Assembly (NCBI GenBank): GCA_002256935.1 | Contig: NCGL01000021.1 | Span: forward strand, 1-42,725 | Direction: 5' to 3' | Length of the DNA: 42,725 nucleotides | Source of the DNA: Bdellovibrio sp. 28-41-41 | GTDB lineage: Bacteria > Bdellovibrionota > Bdellovibrionia > Bdellovibrionales > Bdellovibrionaceae | In this document: piece by piece, positions 16,002 to 26,090 of the stretch | Position numbering within the stretch: position 1 is the first letter of the stretch | Layout: each line of letters begins with the position of its first letter | Program-made: the position numbers and the translations under genes | The notes under the pieces: generated by a model | The model's database searches: none | The model's input: only the letters and a program-made list of their open reading frames with translations | What the model was told of the DNA's origin: nothing

Positions 16002-17912
16002 CTAGAACTTAACGCCCAAACCAACCGTTCCGTAGAAAGTATTTAGTTCTACTTCTTGATTTAACGTCTTATCGATGAAGGCATAACGTTTCAAACCAAA
16101 GCCCGCTTCGCCGAAGAAACTTTTGCTCCAAAGGATTTGGCCGTGGAAGTTTACGCTGAAAGGGGAATTTAGCGTTATGTTAGATTTTAGGGGTGAGAAG
16201 TAATAGATGACTTCCACGTCCACCCATTTTGGATAGCGCATAAATGGCACCCAGTTGAAGATGTTGTCGAGGACTCTTGGCATTGATCTGGCCCAGAACC
16301 ATCCACCGCCGGCCATTGTGGCGTTGAAATCGCCAAAGACTATATCTTGGTAGCCGAACATTATGCCCATAGATGCATCTCGTGTCCATACACCTGGGGT
16401 GAAACGGTATTTAATGTCGCCTATGAGTGATGTTAGATTTTCTTTTTGTGCGTCTGATACGAATAAAGGACTAAATGATTTGAAGTAACGTAGATTTAAA
16501 CCCCAACGTTGGAATGAGAATGAGTTTCTACCTAGCAATGATTCAAACCAACGATTGTAAGATACCTCGCCTAGAATGATTTGGCCCGAGTTAGCCAAGA
16601 CCCCTGTGAAGCGGCCCGAGATTTCGTTTGGTTGTGATCTGTAGATTTCATAAAACGAAGTGAATGTCTTTCCGCCTTGAGTGACCGTTAAATAACTTTT
16701 ATTTAACTCACCTTTTTTATCCGCGCGAAAATTCCAAACAAACTCACGAGGGGTAGCTCCGGGAGCAATCGAGTTTTGATCTGATTCTACATTAGCACCT
16801 TGAGGCTTTAAGGCTTTGATCGCAATTTCATTTCCATAAATAGAGGTCGGTGTATCTCCATGTACCCAAATACGTGACTTTGCTTTTGGCACTTCTGAAG
16901 CTACGATAACTTGCCGAAACAAACCACCAGCAGGTCCCGGAAAATAAATATAGGATTCTGTTTTAGGAATTGTGATTTCCCAAAACTCACGATCATTTTT
17001 GATTGTTGATTCAAATCCGAAAAAGCGAGTCAGATCTGATATTTCATCTTTTGTGATGATTCGAACAGGCATGTTTGGTTTAACACCAAAACCAGTTAGT
17101 TTTAATGTTGTATCATTGATTTCAGCGATATCAGCGAAATCTGGCTTCGGCACGTCAGTTTTAAATTCATAACTGCCACCTAAACCAAATTCCGCATAGA
17201 ATGTCGCCGGCATCAAAGGATCTGTTTTTACAATGCCTTCCGGTTTTGCTTCTTCATTTTGGATCAAAACTCGATTTTTCAAATCGTTTTGTGCGAATAA
17301 TTTTTTACCTTTTCTGATCTCCATCAATGGCGAGCAATAACGAGAATCCCCTTTGCTCGTTTTCGCGAACACGCAAAATTTAAAAGAGCTAGCTAACAAG
17401 CCACGCAAACGATTCACTTCACTACCGCCAATTAAACCAAAGCTTGAATTTAAAACAGTAGGATTGAATTTTGGCGTCCCTAACTTCTTTTTCCACGCCT
17501 CATTGCGATCTTGCCACGATTTCAAGTCAGATTCAGTTAATGGTTTTTTCCAAACGGATTTACCAGTCCCCGAAATAATTTCAATTTCTGGATTCGGAAA
17601 TAATTGTTTTGGCCAATGAAGAACTAGTGCCCAATCATTTTTCTGAGACAAGGGTCCTTTGAATGCCGGATCTAATCGATGAAGACCTTTCAGCTCGATT
17701 AAAAATGTTTTTTGATTGAAGACGGCATTTCCGACTCGCAATTGATTTGGTAATTTTGGATCAAGGGCGTATTCCAATTCTAAATTTGGAAATACAATTC
17801 CCTCGCCCGGTTCGAAATAAGTAGATTTTGTATATTCTGATTTCGCACCTGTCTGGGCAAAAGCAAAAGAAGAACTCAGCAAAACGGCAGTCAACCCAAG
17901 TTTGAAACTCAT
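16002..17912 (-). CDS. Hypothetical outer-membrane beta-barrel protein
   Basis: The 636-residue product has a clear signal peptide (MSFKLGLTAVLLSSSFAFA, then QTG). An extracytoplasmic N-terminal part (about 20-410) with beta-sandwich-like runs comes first. A C-terminal part (about 415-636) of amphipathic strands rich in aromatic and Gly residues follows, ending in GTVGLGVKF. The terminal Phe and alternating pattern match the insertion signal of outer-membrane barrels. I do not recognise the family. AAAGGA five bases before the ATG supports the start. It belongs to the same minus-strand envelope cluster as the secreted protease genes, though two structured elements lie between. Location is inferred with fair confidence; function is unknown. 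Confidence 0.75.
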   Translation of the reverse strand: MSFKLGLTAVLLSSSFAFAQTGAKSEYTKSTYFEPGEGIVFPNLELEYALDPKLPNQLRVGNAVFNQKTFLIELKGLHRLDPAFKGPLSQKNDWALVLHWPKQLFPNPEIEIISGTGKSVWKKPLTESDLKSWQDRNEAWKKKLGTPKFNPTVLNSSFGLIGGSEVNRLRGLLASSFKFCVFAKTSKGDSRYCSPLMEIRKGKKLFAQNDLKNRVLIQNEEAKPEGIVKTDPLMPATFYAEFGLGGSYEFKTDVPKPDFADIAEINDTTLKLTGFGVKPNMPVRIITKDEISDLTRFFGFESTIKNDREFWEITIPKTESYIYFPGPAGGLFRQVIVASEVPKAKSRIWVHGDTPTSIYGNEIAIKALKPQGANVESDQNSIAPGATPREFVWNFRADKKGELNKSYLTVTQGGKTFTSFYEIYRSQPNEISGRFTGVLANSGQIILGEVSYNRWFESLLGRNSFSFQRWGLNLRYFKSFSPLFVSDAQKENLTSLIGDIKYRFTPGVWTRDASMGIMFGYQDIVFGDFNATMAGGGWFWARSMPRVLDNIFNWVPFMRYPKWVDVEVIYYFSPLKSNITLNSPFSVNFHGQILWSKSFFGEAGFGLKRYAFIDKTLNQEVELNTFYGTVGLGVKF

Positions 17913-17965
17913 ATCAATCCTTTCTCCATGGACATCTTTTCGTATTATGATATAGATTCCCCTGA

Positions 17966-18862
17966 ATGAACAAACAAATTTCTAAAAATCAAGCCGCCAT
18001 AGAATTACTTTTTGCAGGGGGATTGTGGGGATTTGGCTTTCTTGCGACGAAGTGGGCGTTGATAGATTTCTCTGTCGCTGATGTTCTTTTTTATCGTTAC
18101 TTGCTCGCATTTATTTTGGGCGAAGTGAGTCTGTTTTTCTACGATAGAAAACTGTTTTTTGAGTCCTTTAGTGAATGGCGCCTAGCCTGCTGGCCGGGAG
18201 TTCTACTGGCATTGCTGATGATTCCACAAACTATTGGATTGCAAACGACCACAGCGACCAAAAGTGCTTTTATTACCACCCTCTATGTGCTGATCTTGCC
18301 ATTTTTGAATCAGTTTTTTTTTCGCGCAAAAGTCGATATTAAATTCTATGGTCTAGCTGTCATCGCCCTAATTGGAACAATGTTTTTGCTCAATGTTTTC
18401 TCTGAAAATCCAGATATCAACACGGGTGATTGGTGGACACTGGGATCTTCCGTTATCGCGGCGTTACAAATTATCGCTGTCGGGATTTTAGCACCACGAT
18501 CAAAATCACCGTTTCGCTTTAATAGTTTTCAAAACTTTTGGACACTGATTTGTATCGTTCCGCTATTTTTGATGCAGGAAAAAATTTCGTGGCCTAGCGG
18601 CTCGTTTCTATCTTGGTATGGCATCCTTCAATTAGCGATTGGATCTAGCATTATCGCATTTACAATCCAGGTACGCGCACAAAAAACATTAAGCGCCGAG
18701 ACTGCGAGTCAGTTTTTTCTTCTGGAATCACCTTTTGCTTTTATGTTTGGCTATTTATTTTTAAATGAGACTTTGGCTCCCTTACAACTGATGGGAGCCA
18801 TGATTATTTTACTTACGACTTATCTGACTCTGAAGGTGGAGCAAACTTCACACTCCAAATAA
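17966..18862 (+). CDS. EamA/DMT-family transporter
   Basis: This 298-residue protein has about ten hydrophobic segments in two repeats of the EamA domain, the layout of drug/metabolite transporters. Typical features are the opening LLFAGGLWGFGFLATKWAL, the conserved Thr/Ala stretch ATKSAFITTLYVLILP at the end of the first repeat, and ETASQFFLLESPFAFMFGYLFLNE in the second. Such carriers export metabolites or amino acids across the inner membrane; the substrate cannot be read. Its last 50 bp overlap the convergent DUF475 gene. It is divergent from the barrel gene, with 53 bp between the starts. Confidence 0.9.
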   Translation: MNKQISKNQAAIELLFAGGLWGFGFLATKWALIDFSVADVLFYRYLLAFILGEVSLFFYDRKLFFESFSEWRLACWPGVLLALLMIPQTIGLQTTTATKSAFITTLYVLILPFLNQFFFRAKVDIKFYGLAVIALIGTMFLLNVFSENPDINTGDWWTLGSSVIAALQIIAVGILAPRSKSPFRFNSFQNFWTLICIVPLFLMQEKISWPSGSFLSWYGILQLAIGSSIIAFTIQVRAQKTLSAETASQFFLLESPFAFMFGYLFLNETLAPLQLMGAMIILLTTYLTLKVEQTSHSK

Positions 18863-19847
18863 ATGAGACAGTGATAATAGCAGCACCTAGAAGGCCCGTG
18901 ATCCACTCTGGAATATGGAAAAAAGGATCTAGCAACATCATCATCGCTAGCGACAGAATTGCATAGAAAGCGCCGTGCTCAAGATACGCAAATTTACTTA
19001 GCGTCTCTTTTTCGACAAACATAATCGTCAAACTTCGGACGAAGAAAGCGCCGATGCTAAGACCAATCATTATGATAAATAGATTTTGTGTGATAGCGAA
19101 TGCACCGATTACACCGTCAAAACTGAAAGAGGCATCTAGAACTTCCAGATATAAAAACATTCCCGCACTCGCACGATTAATATCGTTCTGCTGCTCACCA
19201 GAAAACTCGAGCCACGCTCCAATACCATCGACCGCAACGTAAGTCACAACACCCCAGACACCCGATTTAAGAAATCGGAACCGTTCTTCATCTGGAAGAA
19301 AACTACCGATTACAAGAAGTACAATCAACGCGATGGCAATCTCGATTGCACGCAAACGACCTAATTTAGCCAGCGGTTTTTCTATAAATTTAATCCAATG
19401 TTCTACTTTTTCGTCGTCATAGAAAAACTTCAAACCGACGAGCAATAAAAAACTTCCACCAAAAGCCGCGACTTCGAGATGCGCCGATAACATTCGTTCG
19501 GCATAGGCATTAGGATCAAAAACCGCCATGTTCAAGGCCGCTACCGGATTGATTTGCGCCACGATACTGACCAACGCCACAGGAAATACCAATCGCATAC
19601 CAAACACGGCAATCGCAATACCCCATGTTAAAAATCGATGTCTCCACAGGGGCGTCATTTTTTTCAATATTACAGCGTTCACAATCGCATTATCGAAGGA
19701 GAGGGAAATTTCAAGTACAGCTAAAACGGCTGCGATGAAGACAGTTTGAACTAGACCTGCCACGCCGTGCGCCGAAAACCCAAGCCACGCTGAGAGCGCA
19801 AGTCCAACAAATGTGAATAGAAATGAAACTTTAAAATATTGCATCAT
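18813..19847 (-). CDS. DUF475 / TerC-superfamily integral membrane protein
   Basis: The protein of about 344 residues matches DUF475 (PF04332), a branch of the TerC superfamily. It has multiple membrane helices and the acidic motif LEISLSFDNAIVNAVIL near the N-terminus, echoed by LEVLDASFSFDGVIGAFAI in the second half; these paired acidic residues in membrane helices are family hallmarks thought to bind metal ions. Relatives are linked to metal homeostasis and tellurite resistance. The frame opens at a GTG at 19868, but I chose the ATG at 19847, with GAG six bases upstream; an ATG directly follows. The 3' end overlaps the DMT gene by 50 bp on the opposite strand. Confidence 0.85.
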   Translation of the reverse strand: MMQYFKVSFLFTFVGLALSAWLGFSAHGVAGLVQTVFIAAVLAVLEISLSFDNAIVNAVILKKMTPLWRHRFLTWGIAIAVFGMRLVFPVALVSIVAQINPVAALNMAVFDPNAYAERMLSAHLEVAAFGGSFLLLVGLKFFYDDEKVEHWIKFIEKPLAKLGRLRAIEIAIALIVLLVIGSFLPDEERFRFLKSGVWGVVTYVAVDGIGAWLEFSGEQQNDINRASAGMFLYLEVLDASFSFDGVIGAFAITQNLFIIMIGLSIGAFFVRSLTIMFVEKETLSKFAYLEHGAFYAILSLAMMMLLDPFFHIPEWITGLLGAAIITVSFIWSVKFAPPSESDKS

Positions 19848-19952
19848 AGTTTTCTCATACTGATACACTTTCTATTTATTTTCAAGATCCCATTATTTTT
19901 AACAACAACTTCCCGATAAACTAATCGTAAGAGAAGAAAGGGAAAGCCGTAG

Positions 19953-21311
19953 ATGCAATCATTGAAAGTCACAATTATTTTAGGACTATTTTTCTTGTTC
20001 TCGCTTGTGTCGCTCGCGTTATTTTTCAATTTAGATGGAGAAGCCGATTTCTCTAGCCTTGCCAGCCGCTCTACGGACGGAAAAAAGGGCAAATCTGGTA
20101 TTCGAGAAATTGAAAAATCTGAAGTTATTTCTAAACAAGATAAAGTTGAAAACGAGCCTAGTGCTCTATTTAACGACCCTGCTATTAAACAAGCCTGGGG
20201 TTTGAAAAAATCAGATGCCGCTCGTGCCTGGAAAGTAACTCATGGTAGCAAAAATGTTGTTGTCGCCGTCATAGATACAGGCATTGACATTAATCATGAA
20301 GATATTAAAAGCAACCTTTGGAAAAATCCGGGTGAAACAGGGCTCGATAAAAATGGAAAAGACAAAGCGTCCAATGGAATTGACGATGATAAAAACGGTT
20401 ATGTAGACGATGTTTACGGCTGGAATTTTGTCGGATCAACGAACGACTTGACAGATAATCATGGCCACGGAACCCATATTGCGGGAATCATTGGTGCTGA
20501 AGCCGGAAATCAAAAAGGTATCAGTGGGATTTCGCCAGAAGTTAGCTTAATGATCATCAAGTATTATGATCCAAAAGTGACTAACACAGACAACTTGAAA
20601 AACACGATCAACAGTATCAATTACGCCATTAAAATGGGTGCTCAAATTATCAACTACTCAGGTGGTGGAACGGACTATTCACAAGAAGAATTCGAAGCCG
20701 TCAAGAAAGCGGAAAAAAACGGCATCTTATTCGTCGCCGCTGCGGGTAATGAACGTTCGAACTCAGATCAATTTCACTACTACCCAGCTGATTACAAGCT
20801 GACAAACATCATCAGTGTGACGGCGATGGACCCGAGTAAAGACGTGCTTTCAACAAGTAATTTTGGGACGGAAACAGTCGACATTGCAGCTCCGGGACAG
20901 AATATTATTTCAACCTTGCCTGGAAACTCGTACGGTTTTATGACGGGAACGTCACAAGCAACAGCTTTCGTAACTGGCGCTGCTGTATTAGTAAAAGCGA
21001 ACAAACCCGATTTTAAATTCGATGACATTAAAAAATACATTCTCTCGACAGGCGACGCGTCTCCAACCTTGGCACTGAAGACACGCACGTCACGCTCATT
21101 AAATCTATTTAAGGCTCTGACAATTTTGGATCAAGGCATGTCGGCCAATGGCGTCACGGTAACCGGTCCCGTACATGACGAATTCAGTACGACAACTAAG
21201 GGCAACAGAGAATTAACACAGAATCCATTTGGCAAAAGCTTGATGGAAGCCGTGCAGAAATCTAACAACCCAAAACGCCTGGGTGACAAAAAAGACAATC
21301 AGACCCAATAG
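19953..21311 (+). CDS. Subtilisin-like (S8) serine protease, membrane-anchored or secreted
   Basis: The 452-residue protein begins with a long hydrophobic segment (6-26) that is either a signal peptide or an uncleaved anchor. A Lys-rich linker follows (about 40-75), then a compact S8 domain (about 80-400). The triad is D108 in VVAVIDTGID, H172 in HGHGTHIAG and S334 in TGTSQATAF, with oxyanion N266 in AAAGNE. The Asp/Asn-rich stretch KNGKDKASNGIDDDKNGYVDD (133-153 region) is typical of subtilases with calcium sites. The C-terminus (about 400-452) is polar and probably disordered. AAGGGA lies upstream of the ATG. It is much smaller than the other subtilase in the window and has no coupled partner gene. 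Substrate unknown. Confidence 0.9.
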   Translation: MQSLKVTIILGLFFLFSLVSLALFFNLDGEADFSSLASRSTDGKKGKSGIREIEKSEVISKQDKVENEPSALFNDPAIKQAWGLKKSDAARAWKVTHGSKNVVVAVIDTGIDINHEDIKSNLWKNPGETGLDKNGKDKASNGIDDDKNGYVDDVYGWNFVGSTNDLTDNHGHGTHIAGIIGAEAGNQKGISGISPEVSLMIIKYYDPKVTNTDNLKNTINSINYAIKMGAQIINYSGGGTDYSQEEFEAVKKAEKNGILFVAAAGNERSNSDQFHYYPADYKLTNIISVTAMDPSKDVLSTSNFGTETVDIAAPGQNIISTLPGNSYGFMTGTSQATAFVTGAAVLVKANKPDFKFDDIKKYILSTGDASPTLALKTRTSRSLNLFKALTILDQGMSANGVTVTGPVHDEFSTTTKGNRELTQNPFGKSLMEAVQKSNNPKRLGDKKDNQTQ

Positions 21312-21316
21312 AATTT

Positions 21317-22141
21317 CTATTTTTTCTTTTGCTGAGGATTATTTCTAAAAACGTAAAAACCCACAGAGCTTAACAGTAAAGCGATACCCAAACCAATTTG
21401 GTTTCGTTTCCCAGGGGTCGAGATACCCATAACAATCAATAGTATCCCGGCTAATGTTCCCATCAAATAGAACCAATTATGCTTAACTAAATAGGAATAG
21501 ACAGCCAAAGCATAACGAAGCACAGTCGGTAATGGTTTTTCAACCGTTGCGATGGCCGCTTGATTGATTTGCTCGTCGATTACTTTTTCTTTGTAGTTAA
21601 CATCGTACTTAGGTGGATTGATTTTTTCTAACCATGGCATAACCATCGTTTCATCACCTGCACGTCGTCCCAGTTCTTTATATTTAAATTCAGCGTAATC
21701 TAGTTTTTGTTTAGATCGACATTGATTGATAAAAAGTTCGTGATTGTATCCGTTTTCAAATTCTTGAAGAACATCATTCCATAGTTTGATTAAATCAATA
21801 CTGACGCGTGGATACGTTTCGTTTTTCAACAAAAGAAAGTTTTCAATGACAACGCCGCAGGCACTGCAGGTTTCATTTTTCTCACTTTGCAGGTGATCAC
21901 ACTTAGGGCATTTCTTTTTAAAATCAAATTGTGTCGGTGATACTTGAAATGTCAGGATTGAGTCACGATTCGGCACTGGATATTCGAAAGCAAAATGACA
22001 TTGGCAACTCGTGCATGTGAATTCTGGATACACTGTCTGTATTTGTTCTTCTTGAACCATATAAAGCTTTAAACACTGTGGGCAGCGAATCGTTAAATAA
22101 TCTTCCGGAGTGTTTAATTTTTCAGTTGTTATTTTATCCAT
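21317..22141 (-). CDS. Zinc-ribbon membrane protein of unknown function
   Basis: The N-terminal 90 residues contain two zinc ribbons: CPQC with CTSC of the MJ0042 type, and CPKC with CSAC followed by GVVIENF. The central part is helical and charged. Two hydrophobic segments near the C-terminus (NWFYLMGTLAGILLIVMGI and IGLGIALLLSSVGFYVF) anchor it in the membrane, with a Lys tail. Proteins of this build are common in Myxococcota and Bdellovibrionota without a known role. I start at the ATG at 22141 (MDKITTEKL); the frame stays open to a TTG at 22171, which would overlap the divergent lnt start. Confidence 0.75.
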   Translation of the reverse strand: MDKITTEKLNTPEDYLTIRCPQCLKLYMVQEEQIQTVYPEFTCTSCQCHFAFEYPVPNRDSILTFQVSPTQFDFKKKCPKCDHLQSEKNETCSACGVVIENFLLLKNETYPRVSIDLIKLWNDVLQEFENGYNHELFINQCRSKQKLDYAEFKYKELGRRAGDETMVMPWLEKINPPKYDVNYKEKVIDEQINQAAIATVEKPLPTVLRYALAVYSYLVKHNWFYLMGTLAGILLIVMGISTPGKRNQIGLGIALLLSSVGFYVFRNNPQQKKK

Positions 22142-22163
22142 ATATCCATTCAATATAATAATC

Positions 22164-23777
22164 ATGAACAAGATTTATGGGTTTTTCAAGAAATATCGTC
22201 TAGGTATTTTAAGTGGTTTGATCATCGGCACAAGTTATATCCCCTTTTACCCTTGGGGACTGTTTTTCAGCTATCTGCCGCTGTGGTACTGGGTATTTTT
22301 CCATGCGAAAACACCTCGCGAAGCTTTCACTGCCGGCTGGGTCACACAATTCACTCTCACACTGATCGGTTTCCACTGGATCGCCTACACTGCCAAGGCA
22401 TTTGGTGGATTTCCTTGGATTGTCTCCATTCTCGTATTACTTCTGTTCTGCGCTCTAGCGCACATATATATCGCCCTTTCTACATATTTTATTTTTCTTA
22501 TCCGAAGAAAACTCAGTTTGAGCTTTGGTCACAGCGTGATCTCTTTGGCAGCGTTGGCATTTTTGTGTGAAACCCTGTGGCCGGGTATTTTTCCATGGCA
22601 CCTGGGTTACACAGTTTTTTGGTCGAAACTGCCGATCTATCAGCTGGCCGACCTAATTGGCTTTGATGGACTATCGTTTCTTACTTATGTCGCTCAAGCT
22701 GCTATTTTTTATTTTGCATTCCGTACCTCTTCAGAAAAATTCGCGCTAAAACCTTTGATTAAGCCGTTAGCCATCACGATCTTGATATTTGCCGCTCTAA
22801 ATGTTCTTGGCTATGTCCACGCACAAAAATGGCGCGCTACAGACAGCGAACTTAAAGTTCTCCAAGTTCAGGCTAACATTGGAAACCTGGAACGAATGCA
22901 CGCAGAAAAAGGTAAAGGCTTCCGAGACGAAATTGCGAAAAAGTATGTTCAAATGAGTGACGCTGGCCTGATCGAAAATGCAGACGTCGATTTAATTATT
23001 TGGCCCGAGGTCGCCATCCCCGAATACTTGAATACTTCGTTTGCACATCAAAAAAATCACAAATTCATTTCTGAATTTTTAGTTCGAAATCAAAAAGCGC
23101 TCCTTACCGGCGCCTTCTCTAAAGATCCAGCTATAACAGACCCCGAGCGATCTGTATTCAATGCTCTATTTTTGCTAGACTCCAGCGGCCACGAACTGAC
23201 ACGCGCCTACCACAAAACACAGCTATTGGCGTTTGGCGAATATCTACCCTTCAGTGAAAAATTCCCGATATTAGGAAAAATTTTACCCTTCGTTTCCAAT
23301 TTTGGACGTGGACCGGGGCCGACCATTTTGGTTTACCCCAAAGACCAATCTAAAAATGACTATGTTCATATTGGCGCACAAATTTGCTACGAAGGCTTAT
23401 TTCCAGAATTCTCCGTAGGCCTCGCAAACAAAGGTGCCGAAGTTATGGTCAACGTAACGAACGACTCTTGGTTTGGAATTCCTTTTGAGCCATATCAACA
23501 CTCGTATATGACTTTGGCTCGAAGCATAGAAACACGACGACCGTTAATTCGATCGACTAACACGGGAATTACAACATTTGTGACCGCTTATGGTGACGTA
23601 GCTCCCGGTTCTCCTTGGCAAACAGAGTGGACAAAGCGACAAGTAGTTCCGTATCTAAATAATCCAGAAACGACTTTTTTTACTCGCATCGGCCACTATT
23701 TGTGGATTGTCATCTTGATTGCTTTCTTGCTGCATTTGTTGGTAAATGGAGTCTATGACAAATTTAGAAAATCTTGA
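22164..23777 (+). CDS. lnt: Apolipoprotein N-acyltransferase
   Basis: Lnt adds the third acyl chain to the N-terminal cysteine of lipoproteins at the periplasmic face of the inner membrane. The first 220 residues hold several membrane helices. The nitrilase-fold domain that follows carries the triad: Glu in IIWPEVAIPEYL, Lys in YHKTQLLAFGEYLPF, and Cys in GAQICYEGLFPEF. A last membrane helix ends the protein. The frame opens at a GTG at 22110, but the ATG at 22164 (MNKIYGFFKK) gives a normal N-terminus. The stop lies inside mutS2, so the two genes are coupled. It would process lipoproteins such as the one at 7.1-8 kb. Confidence 0.93.
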   Translation: MNKIYGFFKKYRLGILSGLIIGTSYIPFYPWGLFFSYLPLWYWVFFHAKTPREAFTAGWVTQFTLTLIGFHWIAYTAKAFGGFPWIVSILVLLLFCALAHIYIALSTYFIFLIRRKLSLSFGHSVISLAALAFLCETLWPGIFPWHLGYTVFWSKLPIYQLADLIGFDGLSFLTYVAQAAIFYFAFRTSSEKFALKPLIKPLAITILIFAALNVLGYVHAQKWRATDSELKVLQVQANIGNLERMHAEKGKGFRDEIAKKYVQMSDAGLIENADVDLIIWPEVAIPEYLNTSFAHQKNHKFISEFLVRNQKALLTGAFSKDPAITDPERSVFNALFLLDSSGHELTRAYHKTQLLAFGEYLPFSEKFPILGKILPFVSNFGRGPGPTILVYPKDQSKNDYVHIGAQICYEGLFPEFSVGLANKGAEVMVNVTNDSWFGIPFEPYQHSYMTLARSIETRRPLIRSTNTGITTFVTAYGDVAPGSPWQTEWTKRQVVPYLNNPETTFFTRIGHYLWIVILIAFLLHLLVNGVYDKFRKS

Positions 23778-26088
23778 TTGGGATTTGCTCTTAAAAAAGA
23801 TCGAAGGATTTTGCACCAGCGCTTTTGTTAAGAGTCAAATTCCTAAAAACATGGTTCCAAAAAAAGAACGCGATGAAGCCATCCGCTCATTCGATGAAAT
23901 TGCCGAAGCGACACAAATCATTGCCGGCGGCATACGCCCATTCATGGAATCGCTTGATCACTACTCAAATTGGATTATTCGTTTAAGAAAAAAAGCCGTA
24001 CTTAAAACGATTGAGCTTCGCGATGTGCGGACATTCTGTATGGAAATTTTAGCTCTGAAAGAAGCACTGACTGAATACACAACACCTTGGTGTCATTACG
24101 TTCAACACGAATTGATGAAAGCCGATGAGCCTCTATCAGCCATCGATCAATTAATGAGCCCAACAGGCGAAATCAGAACGGATGCCAGTGAAACACTATT
24201 TCGCTTGTTCAATGAAAAAAATAAACTTCGTAATGAACTTGAACATCAACTTGACCGCCTAGTTAAAGACTTTCAGATGGAATCATATCTCCAAGAAAAA
24301 TACGTTACTCTTCGTGAAGGACGTTTAGTTATTCCTGTAAAATCAGGAATGCAGCACTACGTTCCGGGTGTTATTCATGCCTCTTCACAGACGAAACAAA
24401 CGGTTTACATCGAGCCGGAAAAAGTAATTCCACTCAACAATCGATTACGACAAATTGATGTCGAAATTGAAGAGGAAATCGAGAGATTACTAGAAGAAAT
24501 CTCTAAATATCTATTTCATCAAATAAGTAATTTCGAACGCTCTTTTGTAATTCTGGAGAAAACTGATTTACGATTAGCTCAGGCCCAACTGGCTGTGGCG
24601 CTCGAAGCGAAAGTTCCCGAGTTCACAGATGATGAAATTGATTTAATTGAACTGAAACACCCGGCTTTGATTTTAAGTCAAAAGGGCGTCATTTCCAATT
24701 CGGTTCAATTAGACTCAGAAAAATCCATCCTTTTACTATCGGGCCCCAATGCGGGTGGTAAAACAGTTCTTTTGAAATCTATCGGACTCGCCGCCCAAAT
24801 GGCTCGTTGTGGAATTCCGATATGTGCACAGCCTCAATCTAAAATTCCCTTTTTCAAGGAAATTATTATCAGCATTGGTGACTCGCAAAGTGTCGACCAA
24901 GAATTATCTACGTTCGCCGCCCATTTAAAAATCTTGCAGGAATCGGCAAAAAAGAAATCTCATGACTCACTGATTTTGATCGATGAGATCTGTGGATCAA
25001 CCGATCCTGAGGAAGGTGCCTGTCTAGGTCGAAGCTTTATTGAAGCCTACAGCAAGAATCAGGTTTTCGCCGTTATTACATCGCATTTAAGCCAATTAAA
25101 AATCGGTTGGAACGAATCTGATCGTGTTATGAATGGAAGTTTAGAATACGATCAAACGTCAGGTAAACCGACGTATCAATTTTTACCTGGGATTCCAGGG
25201 CAATCATTTGCCATACAGATGGCTAAACGCCAAGGCGTTGCGAGTGAAATCATTACCCGCGCGATCGATTTACTGTCGCCAGAAACTCGTGCGCGCATTG
25301 AAGCTCGTGAGAATATTGAAGAACTGAAAAAGGAAATCCAAGGACTCCAACAAAAACTAAAAAAGGAAATTCACGATTACAATGGTCAGAAAAATAAATA
25401 CGAGAAAATGATTAAAGCTTTTAACGACGAAAAGACCCAAATTCTAGATCGTGAAGTTAAGCAGGCCAAAAAGAAAGTGGACGACGCTATTCAAACAGCG
25501 AATGCTCAAACGGCGCTTGATAAACATCGTCAGCTTCAAGACATCAAGTTTAATCTTCCTGAAATTGTAAAAGCTCAACCTGTAGAAATTAAAAAAATTG
25601 AAACGGCCGATGAGTTTATTAAAAAATTCCCAGCTGGTTCAAAAGTCTACATTTCATCATTGGGACAAGATGGCTTGGTCCAAGGACAACCAAATGCCAA
25701 GGGCGAGATTTTGGTTTTCTCGAACTCACTTCGCTTGCAAGTGCACTGGACGGAACTCAAACCGCCAGATAAACAATCAAATCCCACGGCACAACTAGTG
25801 CGTAAATCGAGCCAGTTTTCAGTGTCGCTTATAGATGAAGATCGCACGGTAGATTTACGTGGTAGAACAGCAGAAGAAGCTATCAGTGAACTAGAGGATA
25901 TATTAGATCGCGCTGTTCAGAATCAAGAAGACCGAATCAAGGTCATTCACGGGCACGGGACTGAGGTTCTAAAAAAAGCAATTCGTTCTTACCTGTCGCG
26001 AAGCGTACTGATAAAACAATGGAAAGCGGGAACGCCAGAAAATGGTGGTGATGGCATTACCTGGGTAGTATTAGCAAAAGGCGACTAG
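23746..26088 (+). CDS. mutS2: MutS2 family ATPase/endonuclease
   Basis: This 780-residue MutS2 lacks the N-terminal mismatch-recognition domain of MutS. It has the core lever/clamp helices, an ABC-type ATPase with Walker A GPNAGGKT (333-340) and Walker B (LILIDEICGSTDPEEG), a coiled coil (about 520-610), a KOW-like segment, and a C-terminal Smr nuclease domain with DLRGRTAEEA and HGHGTEVLKKAI. MutS2 suppresses homologous recombination in some bacteria and acts in ribosome rescue in others. ATG 23746 or 23755 could be used; either overlaps the end of lnt. It ends two bases before the convergent regulator-like gene. Confidence 0.92.
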   Translation: MESMTNLENLDWDLLLKKIEGFCTSAFVKSQIPKNMVPKKERDEAIRSFDEIAEATQIIAGGIRPFMESLDHYSNWIIRLRKKAVLKTIELRDVRTFCMEILALKEALTEYTTPWCHYVQHELMKADEPLSAIDQLMSPTGEIRTDASETLFRLFNEKNKLRNELEHQLDRLVKDFQMESYLQEKYVTLREGRLVIPVKSGMQHYVPGVIHASSQTKQTVYIEPEKVIPLNNRLRQIDVEIEEEIERLLEEISKYLFHQISNFERSFVILEKTDLRLAQAQLAVALEAKVPEFTDDEIDLIELKHPALILSQKGVISNSVQLDSEKSILLLSGPNAGGKTVLLKSIGLAAQMARCGIPICAQPQSKIPFFKEIIISIGDSQSVDQELSTFAAHLKILQESAKKKSHDSLILIDEICGSTDPEEGACLGRSFIEAYSKNQVFAVITSHLSQLKIGWNESDRVMNGSLEYDQTSGKPTYQFLPGIPGQSFAIQMAKRQGVASEIITRAIDLLSPETRARIEARENIEELKKEIQGLQQKLKKEIHDYNGQKNKYEKMIKAFNDEKTQILDREVKQAKKKVDDAIQTANAQTALDKHRQLQDIKFNLPEIVKAQPVEIKKIETADEFIKKFPAGSKVYISSLGQDGLVQGQPNAKGEILVFSNSLRLQVHWTELKPPDKQSNPTAQLVRKSSQFSVSLIDEDRTVDLRGRTAEEAISELEDILDRAVQNQEDRIKVIHGHGTEVLKKAIRSYLSRSVLIKQWKAGTPENGGDGITWVVLAKGD

Positions 26089-26090
26089 CC

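Noticed and set aside
15274..16005. Several open frames of 60-100 codons across structured elements copies 2 and 3
   Set aside because: They run through the palindromic arms on both strands, so similar peptides appear in both directions. They have no consistent ribosome sites and share no codon pattern with the real genes.
21307..21330. Weak inverted repeat with T-run after the second subtilase
   Set aside because: The loop would be one base; not a convincing terminator.
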